Of a stretch of 42,611 nucleotides of DNA, positions 33,132 to 40,619 are shown in pieces. The DNA lies in the NCBI RefSeq assembly GCF_946478925.1, contig NZ_CAMLDP010000006.1, forward strand, positions 1-42,611. The letters are read 5' to 3'. Both the position numbers and the translations under genes were made by a program. Source of the stretch: an uncultured Nitrososphaera sp. (GTDB lineage Archaea; Thermoproteota; Nitrososphaeria; Nitrososphaerales; Nitrososphaeraceae). The notes under the pieces were generated by a model. The model saw nothing but the letters and a program-made list of their open reading frames with translations. It ran no database searches and was not told where the DNA came from. How positions within the stretch are numbered: the first letter of the stretch is position 1; every line of letters starts with the position of its first letter.

Positions 33132-33454
33132 TAGGGCATCACAAGGCCAGAATTGTCACTTGCAAACAGGATGTTGTTCAGCGTGACTTGGAACCGCCTG
33201 CCGTTGTGCTCCACGATGACTTCGATGTCGTCAAGCGATTCAGAAGCCTCGTCACCTTCCAACTTTTTTATCGCCACGTGTATGGCCTCGTGCGACACGA
33301 GCGCGTCCATAAAGGGTTCGATTTGTGAAAAACTGCCCCGGCCGGCCCTCGCGTCCTGCGCCGACTGGATGACAAGCATAGTCTGGCCGCTGTATGTAAA
33401 GTAGCCAGGCGAGCCGTCGATGGCGCAGGCAAGCGCAAAGTCGTTTATCGCCAT
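33128..33454 (-). CDS. Mini protein with HExxH motif
   Basis: 108 residues with H55-E-A-I-H59 (LVSHEAIHVAIKKLEGDEAS), the zinc-binding pattern of gluzincin/zincin peptidases, with acidic residues nine or more positions later that could be the third ligand. The N-terminus (CAIDGSPGYFTYSGQTMLVI) is beta-like and the C-terminus (DDIEVIVEHNGRRFQVTL) also. Very small for a peptidase, so activity is uncertain. Stop codons shared with trpA. Confidence 0.55.
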   Translation of the reverse strand: MAINDFALACAIDGSPGYFTYSGQTMLVIQSAQDARAGRGSFSQIEPFMDALVSHEAIHVAIKKLEGDEASESLDDIEVIVEHNGRRFQVTLNNILFASDNSGLVMPY

Positions 33455-33480
33455 GCAGGCTTTTAGCTATCGCATCCGCC

Positions 33481-34329
33481 TTAATCCTTTTCGCTGTAAA
33501 GCAGCCGTAGCTCATCGAGGCTGAGTTTAGAGCCGGATTCAAGTTTCTTTCTTGCAGTCTCTTTTACCTTGAAAAGCGCGTCGCTTGGCAGGTTGTAGCC
33601 GTACTCCTCGCGCTGGCGCTTTCTCATGGCAGACATTTCGTCTAGGCGCGCGTTTATCGCGTCAAAGCGCTTGGCAATGCTTTCGTACTCGGCAAGGCGC
33701 AGGTTGCGCTCGGCCGCCAGCTTGCGCTTGGCGTCGTACAGCTTATCCATTTCCAAGTTGATTTCTGCAGTCTTGGCGCGCAGCGCGTCGCGTTCGTCGT
33801 TCCGCGCCTTTACCGCGTTGCCAATGTCTGCCGACTGTTGCACGAGCATGGCGTACTGGTCCTTTATCGTGCGGGTGGCCTTTATCGCCTCAATCTTCAT
33901 CGAAGCTTCCTTCACCCTTGAGAGTATCTCGCCTTTTTCGCGCTCACCCTTGTACTGCCTGCCGTCAATCAGCGCCTGATTCGATGCAACGATGGCTTGC
34001 AGCTCTTCTTCATTTTCTGAAGGGAGCCTTGCCTCCATCATGCTCAGGAAATTCTTGGACTGCGAGATCTTTTCACTCACCGACAAAAGATCCGAGTTGT
34101 GCTTGTCCACCTCTATCTTTACCTGCTTTAGCCTCTCCGTGACCGAGTCTAGCGCCGCTTTCTGGGCCTTTATGGATGATATCAGGACGTGGAACTGGTT
34201 CCTGTCGATGTCGACAAGCCTGTCGGTGACGCCTTTCAGGTCGCCGGCGACCTTGCGCTTTAGCGCAACAAGGTCCTCCCATCCAAGCGACTCCAGCGCC
34301 TTGTCTCCCTCTGCTTCCAAGATACACAA
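33481..34329 (-). CDS. Archaeal coiled-coil protein
   Basis: 282 residues, long heptad-rich coiled coils from about 40 to 240 and a C-terminal LSLDELRLLYSEKD tail typical of an uncharacterised group of archaeal coiled-coil proteins. No ATPase motif, so not an SMC head. The start is TTG 34329 or TTG 34320; TATAAA boxes at 34347-34352 and 34355-34360 fit both. Possible role in DNA or cell-structure organisation is inference only. Confidence 0.7.
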   Translation of the reverse strand: MCILEAEGDKALESLGWEDLVALKRKVAGDLKGVTDRLVDIDRNQFHVLISSIKAQKAALDSVTERLKQVKIEVDKHNSDLLSVSEKISQSKNFLSMMEARLPSENEEELQAIVASNQALIDGRQYKGEREKGEILSRVKEASMKIEAIKATRTIKDQYAMLVQQSADIGNAVKARNDERDALRAKTAEINLEMDKLYDAKRKLAAERNLRLAEYESIAKRFDAINARLDEMSAMRKRQREEYGYNLPSDALFKVKETARKKLESGSKLSLDELRLLYSEKD

Positions 34330-34700
34330 GATACGTGCAAAATTAGTATAAAAGTATAAAGCCGCCTCAAATGAGGCTGGAAATAGCGATGAAAACCGCA
34401 GTCTTGTAAGGGTGACACATGCGAAAAACAGACCCAGAAATCGAAAATTCCTTCGTGACGTATGCCGATTTCAAGACATTGCCATAGATGGGGGCTGGCG
34501 GATTCCACCACAGGCATGCGGCGGGACAAGCTTTCTGACGCACTTTGAGCCAAGAATGGCCAGTTTTCTCCAGTGGGTTGAAGATTTTTTTATTTGGCGA
34601 CCGTATTTTGAGCAACTTTGCACCAATTTCATGTCCAAACGACCGAAAATCGGCCATTTTGGAGCTATTCTTATATCCAAGCGTGCGTGACGTAGCCACG
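34330..34700. other. Gap without a recognisable gene
   Basis: 370 bp between the divergent promoters of the coiled-coil gene and the zinc-ribbon gene. Long stop-free frames run on both strands (for example minus 34367-34900), but none looks protein-like and they conflict. It holds the palindrome at 34364-34377 and the TTATAT of the next gene. Its content is not explained. Confidence 0.4.
34364..34377. promoter_or_regulatory. Palindrome beside coiled-coil gene promoter
   Basis: GCCTCAAATGAGGC (6-bp arms, 2-nt centre) directly upstream of the TATAAA at 34355-34360 on the transcribed side. Possible operator. Confidence 0.4.
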
Positions 34701-34928
34701 TTGGCAACACAAGCATATTGTGTAAAGTGTAAAGCAAAGAGGGAAATGAAGGGAGAAAAACAGGTCACCATGAAGAACGGACGCAATGCGCTTTCAGGGA
34801 CATGCTCGGTCTGCGGGACCAAGATGTTCAAGATTGGCGGCGGTAGCAGTGCAGGCGGCAAGGCCAAGGCCAAAGCGCCTGCCAAAAAGGCTGCTGCCAA
34901 GAAGAAGGCAGGAAAGAAGAAAAAGTAG
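34701..34928 (+). CDS. Small zinc-ribbon protein with basic tail
   Basis: 75 residues from TTG 34701. CVKC and CSVC pairs form a ribbon (AYCVKCKAKREM; GTCSVCGTKMFKIG), the pattern of the DUF5679-like group. The C-terminal 25 residues are Lys/Ala-rich, likely to bind nucleic acid. The TTATAT at 34671-34676 is about 27 nt upstream, so it is leaderless; longer open-frame upstream sequence is non-coding in appearance. Confidence 0.75.
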   Translation: MATQAYCVKCKAKREMKGEKQVTMKNGRNALSGTCSVCGTKMFKIGGGSSAGGKAKAKAPAKKAAAKKKAGKKKK

Positions 34929-34938
34929 CGTTATACTT

Positions 34939-34964
34939 GTCCGGGTCTCCCCCGGACGTTTTTT
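34939..34964 (+). terminator. Hairpin plus T-run
   Basis: GTCCGGG and CCCGGAC with a 5-nt loop, followed by TTTTTT at 34959-34964. It resembles a bacterial intrinsic terminator, unusual among the mostly T-run-only archaeal ones. Confidence 0.65.
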
Positions 34965-35064
34965 CACCTTTGTAAAATTGGACGCCACCACCGCCCATCC
35001 ACCCCTCCCTCCCCTTCAGGTGCGCCGGACATTATATACTCCACTAGTATCGTAACAATCAGAA

Positions 35065-36084
35065 ATGACCGAAACTTCCAGAAATGTTGTGGAGTTAGAA
35101 ATAGAAGACATTGAAGGCGTCGGGCCGACCACTGCTCGCAAGATGAGAGAGGCAGGCATCAGTTCAGTCATGGAACTGGCCACTGCCGTCGCAGATGAGC
35201 TTGCGACAGACCTAGGCGGCTCCAAAGAGACTGCCAGCAACTTTATCATGGCAGCGCAGAAACTTCTCCGCGAAAGCGGTGTCCTTGACAACGAGTTTAC
35301 CACTGCCGACGTTGAGCTTGAAAAGAGAAAGTCGCTCCTGCGCTGCTCGACTGGCGCAAAAGCGCTTGACGAGCTCTTGCTTGGCGGCATAGAGACGCAG
35401 GCGATAACCGAGTTCTACGGCGAGTTTGGCTCTGGCAAGTCCCAGATATGTCACACACTGTGCGTAACGGCGCAGCAGCCGCCTTCAGACGGCGGCCTTG
35501 GCGGAGGCGTGATACTGATAGACACAGAGGGCACATTCAGGCCAGAGAGGGTCGACCAGATAGCAAGGGCGAGGGGCCTTGACGCAAGCGAGGTGCTAAA
35601 ACGCATCGCAATATGCAAGGCATACAACTCTAGCCACCTGGAGCTGATAGTAAAGTCAATGGGCAAGTACATCGACGACTTTAAGGCCAAGATGATAATA
35701 ATCGACAGCATCATCTCGCTCCACAGAGCCGAGTTTGCAGGCAGAGGCACACTTGCCGACAGGCAGCAGCGCCTCAACGGCCTGATGCACAAACTGGTCA
35801 GGATAGCCGAGATCTACAACGTCGCAGTCATTGTGACCAACCAGGTCCAATCGACGCCAGACACATTCTTTGGAGACCCGACCAAGCCAGCAGGCGGAAA
35901 CGTCATTGGCCATGCGTCCACATACCGCATCTACCTGAGAAAGGCAGGAAACGACAGGGTGGCAAAGATAATCGACAGCCCGTACCACCCCTACTCGGAC
36001 GTCAGGTTCACGGTGAACGAGAAAGGCATCGACGACACGGACGAGGCTCCGAAAAAGAAGTCCAAGGACGCAGCAGACGAGTAG
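35065..36084 (+). CDS. radA: RadA recombinase
   Basis: Archaeal RecA/Rad51-family strand-exchange protein. 339 residues: an N-terminal helix-hairpin-helix DNA-binding domain (IEDIEGVGPTTARKMREAG), the ATPase core with Walker A GEFGSGKS (119-126) and Walker B MIIIDS (210-215), and a basic/acidic C-tail. The polymerisation-type motif between domains is within about 70-100. No intein interrupts it. It stands as a single gene. Confidence 0.95.
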   Translation: MTETSRNVVELEIEDIEGVGPTTARKMREAGISSVMELATAVADELATDLGGSKETASNFIMAAQKLLRESGVLDNEFTTADVELEKRKSLLRCSTGAKALDELLLGGIETQAITEFYGEFGSGKSQICHTLCVTAQQPPSDGGLGGGVILIDTEGTFRPERVDQIARARGLDASEVLKRIAICKAYNSSHLELIVKSMGKYIDDFKAKMIIIDSIISLHRAEFAGRGTLADRQQRLNGLMHKLVRIAEIYNVAVIVTNQVQSTPDTFFGDPTKPAGGNVIGHASTYRIYLRKAGNDRVAKIIDSPYHPYSDVRFTVNEKGIDDTDEAPKKKSKDAADE

Positions 36085-36093
36085 TAGCAATAG

Positions 36094-37182
36094 CTAGAGG
36101 GGCAGGTATTTCTTTTCTGCCTGCTCTAGCGCTTCTTTGTTTCCGCACTCGCTGACTAGCTGCGCCAGTTTTTCTCGCGCCCGCCCGCTTTTTATTGCGC
36201 CCCGGGCAATTTCTACCCCTTCTTTAAAGTCACTTGCGACCTTGCTTACAACGAGCGCCGCAGAAGCGTTGAGCACTACCATGTCCTCCTTTTCCTGCCG
36301 ACCGCTGCCGTATATAGCGGCAAGCGTGCTCTGGACAGATTCGTCCTTTGTTGTCACCACCAGCCGCTCGGGCCTTGCGACTGCCATTCCCACTACCTTG
36401 GGCCCAAGGCGCAGGCGCTTTATTGTCTGGCCGCCGGCAGTTACCCACAGGATGTCGTTTTCGCACGTGTTTGACAGCTCGTCAAAGCCGTCTGCCGCAT
36501 GCACTATCATTGCCTCGTTGACGTAGCCCTGGCAGGCTTCTGCAAGCGTGTCCATGAAAAATGGTTCAAAGACGCCTATCACCTGGCCTGAAATGTTGGT
36601 GCACGGGTTGCTCAGTGGGCCCACCACGTTAAAGACTGTCCGTATCCCCACTGTCTTTCTTGCCGGCGCGACGTTCTTCATCGCAGGGTGGAATGCTGGC
36701 GCAAACAAGAACCCGATGCCAGTATTTTCTATGCATTTCTGCACTCTTGCCGGCGGCGCATTCAGGTCAAGGCCGATGCTTTCAAGGAAATCCGCGCTCC
36801 CGCACACCCCGGACACCGACCTGTTGCCGTGTTTGGCGACCTTGGCGCCTGCGGCAGCTGCGACGACAGCGGCAGCAGTGCTGACGTTGAATGTCCTTAT
36901 CGAGTCGCCGCCCGTTCCGCAGGTATCGATGAGTGGGCCTGCTACTGCGGGCGTCATCCTCGTGGCATGACGCCGGACGGACTGGAGTATTGTGCGCAGT
37001 TCAGCCGGCGTTTCGCCCTTCATGGCAAGCGCCACGAGAAACGACGCAACCGACGCCTCAGACGCCTCTCCTTTCAAAATGGAATCGAGCGCGCCGGCCA
37101 TCTCGGCCTCTGAAAGTTCTGCCCTTGCAACAAGCTTGCGTATCACCGGCCGCAGGTCTGCTGCTGCCTGTGCGGCGCTCAT
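36094..37182 (-). CDS. trpD: Anthranilate phosphoribosyltransferase
   Basis: Adds phosphoribosyl to anthranilate. About 362 residues from ATG 37182. Family motifs: DTCGTGGDSIRTFNVSTAAA, KHGNRSVSGVCGSADFLESIG (both in part), and RTVFNVVGPLSNP. The frame is open to 37272, but ATG 37182 is separated by one base from the trpG stop, the natural operon start. Confidence 0.94.
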   Translation of the reverse strand: MSAAQAAADLRPVIRKLVARAELSEAEMAGALDSILKGEASEASVASFLVALAMKGETPAELRTILQSVRRHATRMTPAVAGPLIDTCGTGGDSIRTFNVSTAAAVVAAAAGAKVAKHGNRSVSGVCGSADFLESIGLDLNAPPARVQKCIENTGIGFLFAPAFHPAMKNVAPARKTVGIRTVFNVVGPLSNPCTNISGQVIGVFEPFFMDTLAEACQGYVNEAMIVHAADGFDELSNTCENDILWVTAGGQTIKRLRLGPKVVGMAVARPERLVVTTKDESVQSTLAAIYGSGRQEKEDMVVLNASAALVVSKVASDFKEGVEIARGAIKSGRAREKLAQLVSECGNKEALEQAEKKYLPL

Positions 37183-37183
37183 T

Positions 37184-37789
37184 TCATTTTTCCACCAGGG
37201 AGAGAAAGTTGGAGAGTATCCTGCGGCCTTCGCCTGTAAGTATAGATTCGGGGTGGAACTGGACACCTTCAATGGGATACTGCTTGTGCCTGATGCCCAT
37301 TATCTCGCCGTCGTCTTTGGCGCGGGCTGTGACCTGCAGGCAGTCGGGGATGGTTTCCTTGTCAGCCACAAGTGAGTGGTAGCGGGTTGCCCGGAAGGGG
37401 TTGCTCACTTCCCCAAAGAGTCTGTCGCTGTTGTCGCTGTATTCAATAGTGCTAGTCTTGCCATGCCTGACCTTCTTGGCGTTTATCACCTTGCCTCCAA
37501 AGGCATGTACAATGCCCTGGTGCCCCAGGCAGACTCCAAGTATCGGGGTCTTTGGTCCAAGCTGCTGTATGACGTCGGTGCAGACGCCAAAGTACTTCCT
37601 GTCTGCAGGGTGGCCGGGGCCCGGCGAGATGACAATGCCGTCAGGCTTCATCTTTTTTATCTGCGCAAGCGTTATCTTGTCGTTTCTTACGACCATGGGT
37701 TCGGCGTCCATCTCGCCCAAGAGCTGCGCAATGTTGTAGACAAAAGAGTCATAGTTGTCGATGACCAGTATCTTTTTCTTTCTGGCCAA
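37184..37789 (-). CDS. trpG: Anthranilate synthase glutamine amidotransferase subunit
   Basis: Provides ammonia to TrpE for anthranilate. 201 residues: VIDNYDSFVYN near the start, the nucleophile Cys87 in ILGVCLGHQGIVHAFGG, the YHSLVAD stretch and the C-terminal GVQFHPESI. The start is TTG 37789; no other ATG/GTG/TTG is in frame before an upstream stop. Its partner trpE is not in the window. Confidence 0.93.
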   Translation of the reverse strand: MARKKKILVIDNYDSFVYNIAQLLGEMDAEPMVVRNDKITLAQIKKMKPDGIVISPGPGHPADRKYFGVCTDVIQQLGPKTPILGVCLGHQGIVHAFGGKVINAKKVRHGKTSTIEYSDNSDRLFGEVSNPFRATRYHSLVADKETIPDCLQVTARAKDDGEIMGIRHKQYPIEGVQFHPESILTGEGRRILSNFLSLVEK

Positions 37790-37793
37790 GTGC

Positions 37794-37850
37794 TTAACCT
37801 TCGGTGGACGAGCTGTTGCACTCTTGCCAAAAGCGACCGCCTCTTTCCAT
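37794..37850 (-). CDS. Possible 18-codon leader peptide before trpG
   Basis: MERGGRFWQECNSSSTEG followed by TAA ends 4 nt before the trpG TTG. A TTTAAA at 37882-37887 puts the transcript start near 37858, so this ATG is the first start codon in the mRNA. It has one Trp codon. It may be a leader ORF or chance. Confidence 0.3.
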   Translation of the reverse strand: MERGGRFWQECNSSSTEG

Positions 37851-38001
37851 TTGACTCCACCGGAAAGGTGCCTTTATTGTATTTAAATCTAGTGCGCTCT
37901 TTTGTGCAGGTGTAGAAAGGCTCTGGATGGAAATCCGGGAAGATATATAATCCAAGGCTTACAAAAAACACCCTGTCCTCAAAAAGAGAGTAGATGATAT
38001 T

Positions 38002-39045
38002 TTGGTCAAGGTCTTCATAAATGGGTATGGAAACATCGGCCGGCGCCTTGCAACCGCGCTTTCTTCCGACAAAGAGATCCAGTTTGTAGGGGTCGCCAAG
38101 TACACAATAGACGACAAGGTCAAGGAGGCGCTGGACAACCGCTACAGCGTTTTCGTGCCGGAAAACATGGTTACCGCCTTTAAGGAAAAGGGCTACAACG
38201 TGACAGGGCCGGTGAAAGATGCTGTCGCCGCTGCTGATCTGGTAGTAGACGCAGCAAAGGAAGGAGGCGGCTTTGAGAACAAAAAGGCGATGTACGAGCC
38301 AATGAAAAAGGCCGCGATATTCCAGGGCGGGGAGGACCGCCACGGCGAAACGGCTGTAGCAGACATGATCCACAATTCCCGTGTAAACTACTCCAAGGCG
38401 CAGGGGCGCACGTACGTCATACAGGGCAGCTGCAACGTCTCTGGCATGGGCCGGATAATGCAGCCGCTTGTCGAGAAATACGGCCCGCGCATAAAGCGCT
38501 GGGACGTCTCGCTCATCAGGAGGTGGGCAGACCTTGAGGACACCAAGGCCGTCAAGGATTCTATCGAGTGGGACAGGCACCCGCACCACCAGGACGACGT
38601 CAAGGACTTTATCCCGGATGCCAACCTGTACGTCGACGCCTTCAAGGTGCCCTCAAGGATGATGCACCTGCACCACATGACGATACGCTTTGACGGAAAG
38701 GCGCCTTCAAAGGACGAACTTCTCGAATGCTATAGAAACGAGTTTGGAGTGGCGATACTGAATTCTGCCAAGGGTACTGGAGACGTCCGCAAAAAGGCGA
38801 TGGAGCTTGGCTTTGCGCATGGCGACACCAACATGGTTCACGTGCACGGCGACATCCTGCGCGTACAGGACGACACGGTAAAGCTGGGCTACTCTGACGA
38901 CCAGACGGGCATGGTGATACCGGAAAACCACATGCTCATCCAATCGATGGCATTCAAGCGCCCAAGGGATGAAGCGCTGAAAAGGACCGACAGCCTCTTC
39001 CAGATGAGCAGAAAGCGCAAGATCCTCGAAGAAGAGTTCAAGTAA
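38002..39045 (+). CDS. gap: Glyceraldehyde-3-phosphate dehydrogenase (archaeal type II)
   Basis: Phosphorylating GAPDH of archaea, used in gluconeogenesis in these autotrophs. 347 residues with VFINGYGNIGRRLATAL at the start and the catalytic Cys144 in QGSCNVSGMG. TTG 38002 is preceded by TATATAA around 37943-37949, giving a leader of about 34 nt. It is divergent from trpG. Confidence 0.93.
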   Translation: MVKVFINGYGNIGRRLATALSSDKEIQFVGVAKYTIDDKVKEALDNRYSVFVPENMVTAFKEKGYNVTGPVKDAVAAADLVVDAAKEGGGFENKKAMYEPMKKAAIFQGGEDRHGETAVADMIHNSRVNYSKAQGRTYVIQGSCNVSGMGRIMQPLVEKYGPRIKRWDVSLIRRWADLEDTKAVKDSIEWDRHPHHQDDVKDFIPDANLYVDAFKVPSRMMHLHHMTIRFDGKAPSKDELLECYRNEFGVAILNSAKGTGDVRKKAMELGFAHGDTNMVHVHGDILRVQDDTVKLGYSDDQTGMVIPENHMLIQSMAFKRPRDEALKRTDSLFQMSRKRKILEEEFK

Positions 39046-39096
39046 AAGGTAAAAAGACCGCCAAAAGTCGATTCGCCGGATGCTGACTGCTCAAAG

Positions 39097-39148
39097 CCGC
39101 TTGAGACAAATCACAAGCGGTTTGGATAAAGGGTAAAAGCCTTTTTTG
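39097..39148 (+). terminator. Probable terminator after gap
   Basis: CCGCTTG (39097-39103) and CAAGCGG (39114-39120) form a 7-bp stem, followed 20 nt later by a run of six T (39143-39148). Confidence 0.4.
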
Positions 39149-39224
39149 GCATTCAACTTTTGTAAGTCGACAGCTTCGGCTTACTCATTCACAATATGGG
39201 AGGGCAGGTCGGCATTTCCAACTA

Positions 39225-39719
39225 CTACCGCTGCTCTTCCATATTGTTTGGTTTTATTGCACAACTCTGAGTCATGCGCCTGTGCGCAGAATAGAGCGCC
39301 CACGCTAAAAGACCCACAGAGACGATGCGCAGGGGCATCTGATACTGCACAAAGATGCTGGTCGCTGCAGCGCCGGCGACCCCAAACGTGGTGGCCATGA
39401 AAAAGCCGGCCGACGTGCAGCCCGCGCAAGCGCTTGATATGACACCAAGAGTAGAGCCGGAGAAAAACGATGCTACTATCCTTACCTTAGATGTCCTGAA
39501 TATGTAGACGTTCATGCTCACCACGATTCCAAGCATAATGGCTGTTGCGGTGGAAAGCGCAAAGCCGGCCCACCCGCTTGGAGGCACTTCAAAGGCAAGC
39601 ATCGGAGAAAAAAAGAGCAGCTGGTCAAAGTGCGCCATCAGTACCCAAAAGCCGGCCGCAACTGCAATGGCAAGAGCAATGTGCACCTTGCTTGAAAACA
39701 CGAGTGAAAGCGAGTTCAT
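39225..39719 (-). CDS. Polytopic membrane protein with CAGC motif
   Basis: 164 residues with four to five membrane helices (about 10-32, 50-70, 78-95, 100-120, 126-145). Its most distinctive part is the SSACAGCTSAGFF stretch in a helix, which could bind a metal or take part in redox. Resembles a group of thaumarchaeal membrane proteins of unknown function. The ATG at 39719 is preceded by a TTTTAAG box near 39755. Confidence 0.65.
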   Translation of the reverse strand: MNSLSLVFSSKVHIALAIAVAAGFWVLMAHFDQLLFFSPMLAFEVPPSGWAGFALSTATAIMLGIVVSMNVYIFRTSKVRIVASFFSGSTLGVISSACAGCTSAGFFMATTFGVAGAAATSIFVQYQMPLRIVSVGLLAWALYSAHRRMTQSCAIKPNNMEEQR

Positions 39720-39815
39720 CTTTTACGGCTGAAACGACAGTGTCACCTGCCGCTTAAAACCGTTGCTTGATGCAAAGAAGAAGAATTCAAATACCGTGCC
39801 TGCGTGTACTTGCCC

Positions 39816-39968
39816 GTGAAGAAAGCGCAAGCGCGACAGCAGGCACCACAAAGAAAGGAATGCGCCCTCTGCGGCACGACTCTCCCAGTTGGAAGCGAAG
39901 TCAGCATCTGTAGCGAGTGCATGAAGTGCGCCGACTGCTGCGTCGGCCTTGAAAGCCTGCGCGACTAG
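39816..39968 (+). CDS. 50-residue zinc-ribbon mini-protein
   Basis: Two CxxC pairs and an extra Cys pair (ECALCGT; ICSEC; KCADCC) in about 50 residues, with a basic N-tail. GTG 39816 or TTG 39810 may start it; a TCAAATAC box near 39787 fits either. Its TAG directly abuts the CTA of the HTH-CBS gene. Function unknown. Confidence 0.6.
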   Translation: MKKAQARQQAPQRKECALCGTTLPVGSEVSICSECMKCADCCVGLESLRD

Positions 39969-40523
39969 CTACTCCACCATCTTTAACGTGTCAGTTATCG
40001 TCACTATGCCGATTACGTTTCCTTTTTCGCTTACCAATATGCACTTTGCAAACCGCACGAGCGGCACTAGCGCCTTTGCCGGGGTTGATACGTCCACTAT
40101 GGGCGGAGGCGACTCCATCACCTGGTAGACCTTGACGTCTTTCAGCTCGCCCTCGTCCTTTTCTACCATTATCTTGGCAAGGCCGTCCTCTGTCAGTATT
40201 CCGACCACCTTGGAGCCGTCAAGAACCGGTATCTGGCTGATAGAGTTCCGGCGCATCATGTCTATCGCCTCGTGGAGCTGCTCGTCCCTCTGGACGGATA
40301 TCAGTTTTCGGCTGCATATGTCGCCGGCTTTCATAGACGTCCGGCCCTCAAGCGAGCCGAGGGCCTCGAATATCTTGCGGGCAGTTTCGTAGCTGGGCTT
40401 GCACCTTCCAGATTCAATCTGGTTTATCATCGAGGTGCTGACACCTGTGAGACCTGCCAGCTTTCTCTGGGTTATCCCAAGGCGCATCCTTGCCTGCTTT
40501 ATGTACTCTAGGCGCGGTAGCAA
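39969..40523 (-). CDS. HTH-CBS transcriptional regulator
   Basis: 184 residues: an XRE-type helix-turn-helix at 6-50 (RLGITQRKLAGLTGVSTSMIN in part), then two CBS domains (about 62-115 and 125-182), usually sensing adenosyl nucleotides. Found in archaea as a regulator of this shape. TTG 40523 has a TATATA at 40550-40555 about 27 nt upstream. It is divergent from prf1 across a shared region carrying a 13-bp direct repeat. Confidence 0.88.
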   Translation of the reverse strand: MLPRLEYIKQARMRLGITQRKLAGLTGVSTSMINQIESGRCKPSYETARKIFEALGSLEGRTSMKAGDICSRKLISVQRDEQLHEAIDMMRRNSISQIPVLDGSKVVGILTEDGLAKIMVEKDEGELKDVKVYQVMESPPPIVDVSTPAKALVPLVRFAKCILVSEKGNVIGIVTITDTLKMVE

Positions 40524-40559
40524 TCAACTTGACTTGTGCGTTTTCAACTTATATAGTCT

Positions 40560-40605
40560 TGCGGATTTTTGCGTAGTTTTATATTATGTGCGTGCGGATT
40601 TTTGC
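40560..40605. promoter_or_regulatory. 13-bp direct repeats between divergent promoters
   Basis: tgcggatttttgc occurs at 40560-40572 and 40593-40605, 33 bp apart (about three helical turns), flanking the TTTATATTA of prf1 and next to the TATATA of the HTH-CBS gene. A good candidate operator for the regulator. Confidence 0.55.
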
Positions 40606-40619
40606 TGTTACGACTGTTT

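Noticed and set aside
34367..34900. 177-codon minus-strand frame in the 34330-34700 gap
   Set aside because: Its start lies inside the zinc-ribbon gene and the product has no sensible pattern. The shorter plus-strand frames there conflict with it.
36080..36093. Shared 14-mer between the ends of radA and the AIP-synthase promoter
   Set aside because: It is a low-complexity TAG-type repeat with only two copies and no common position relative to genes.
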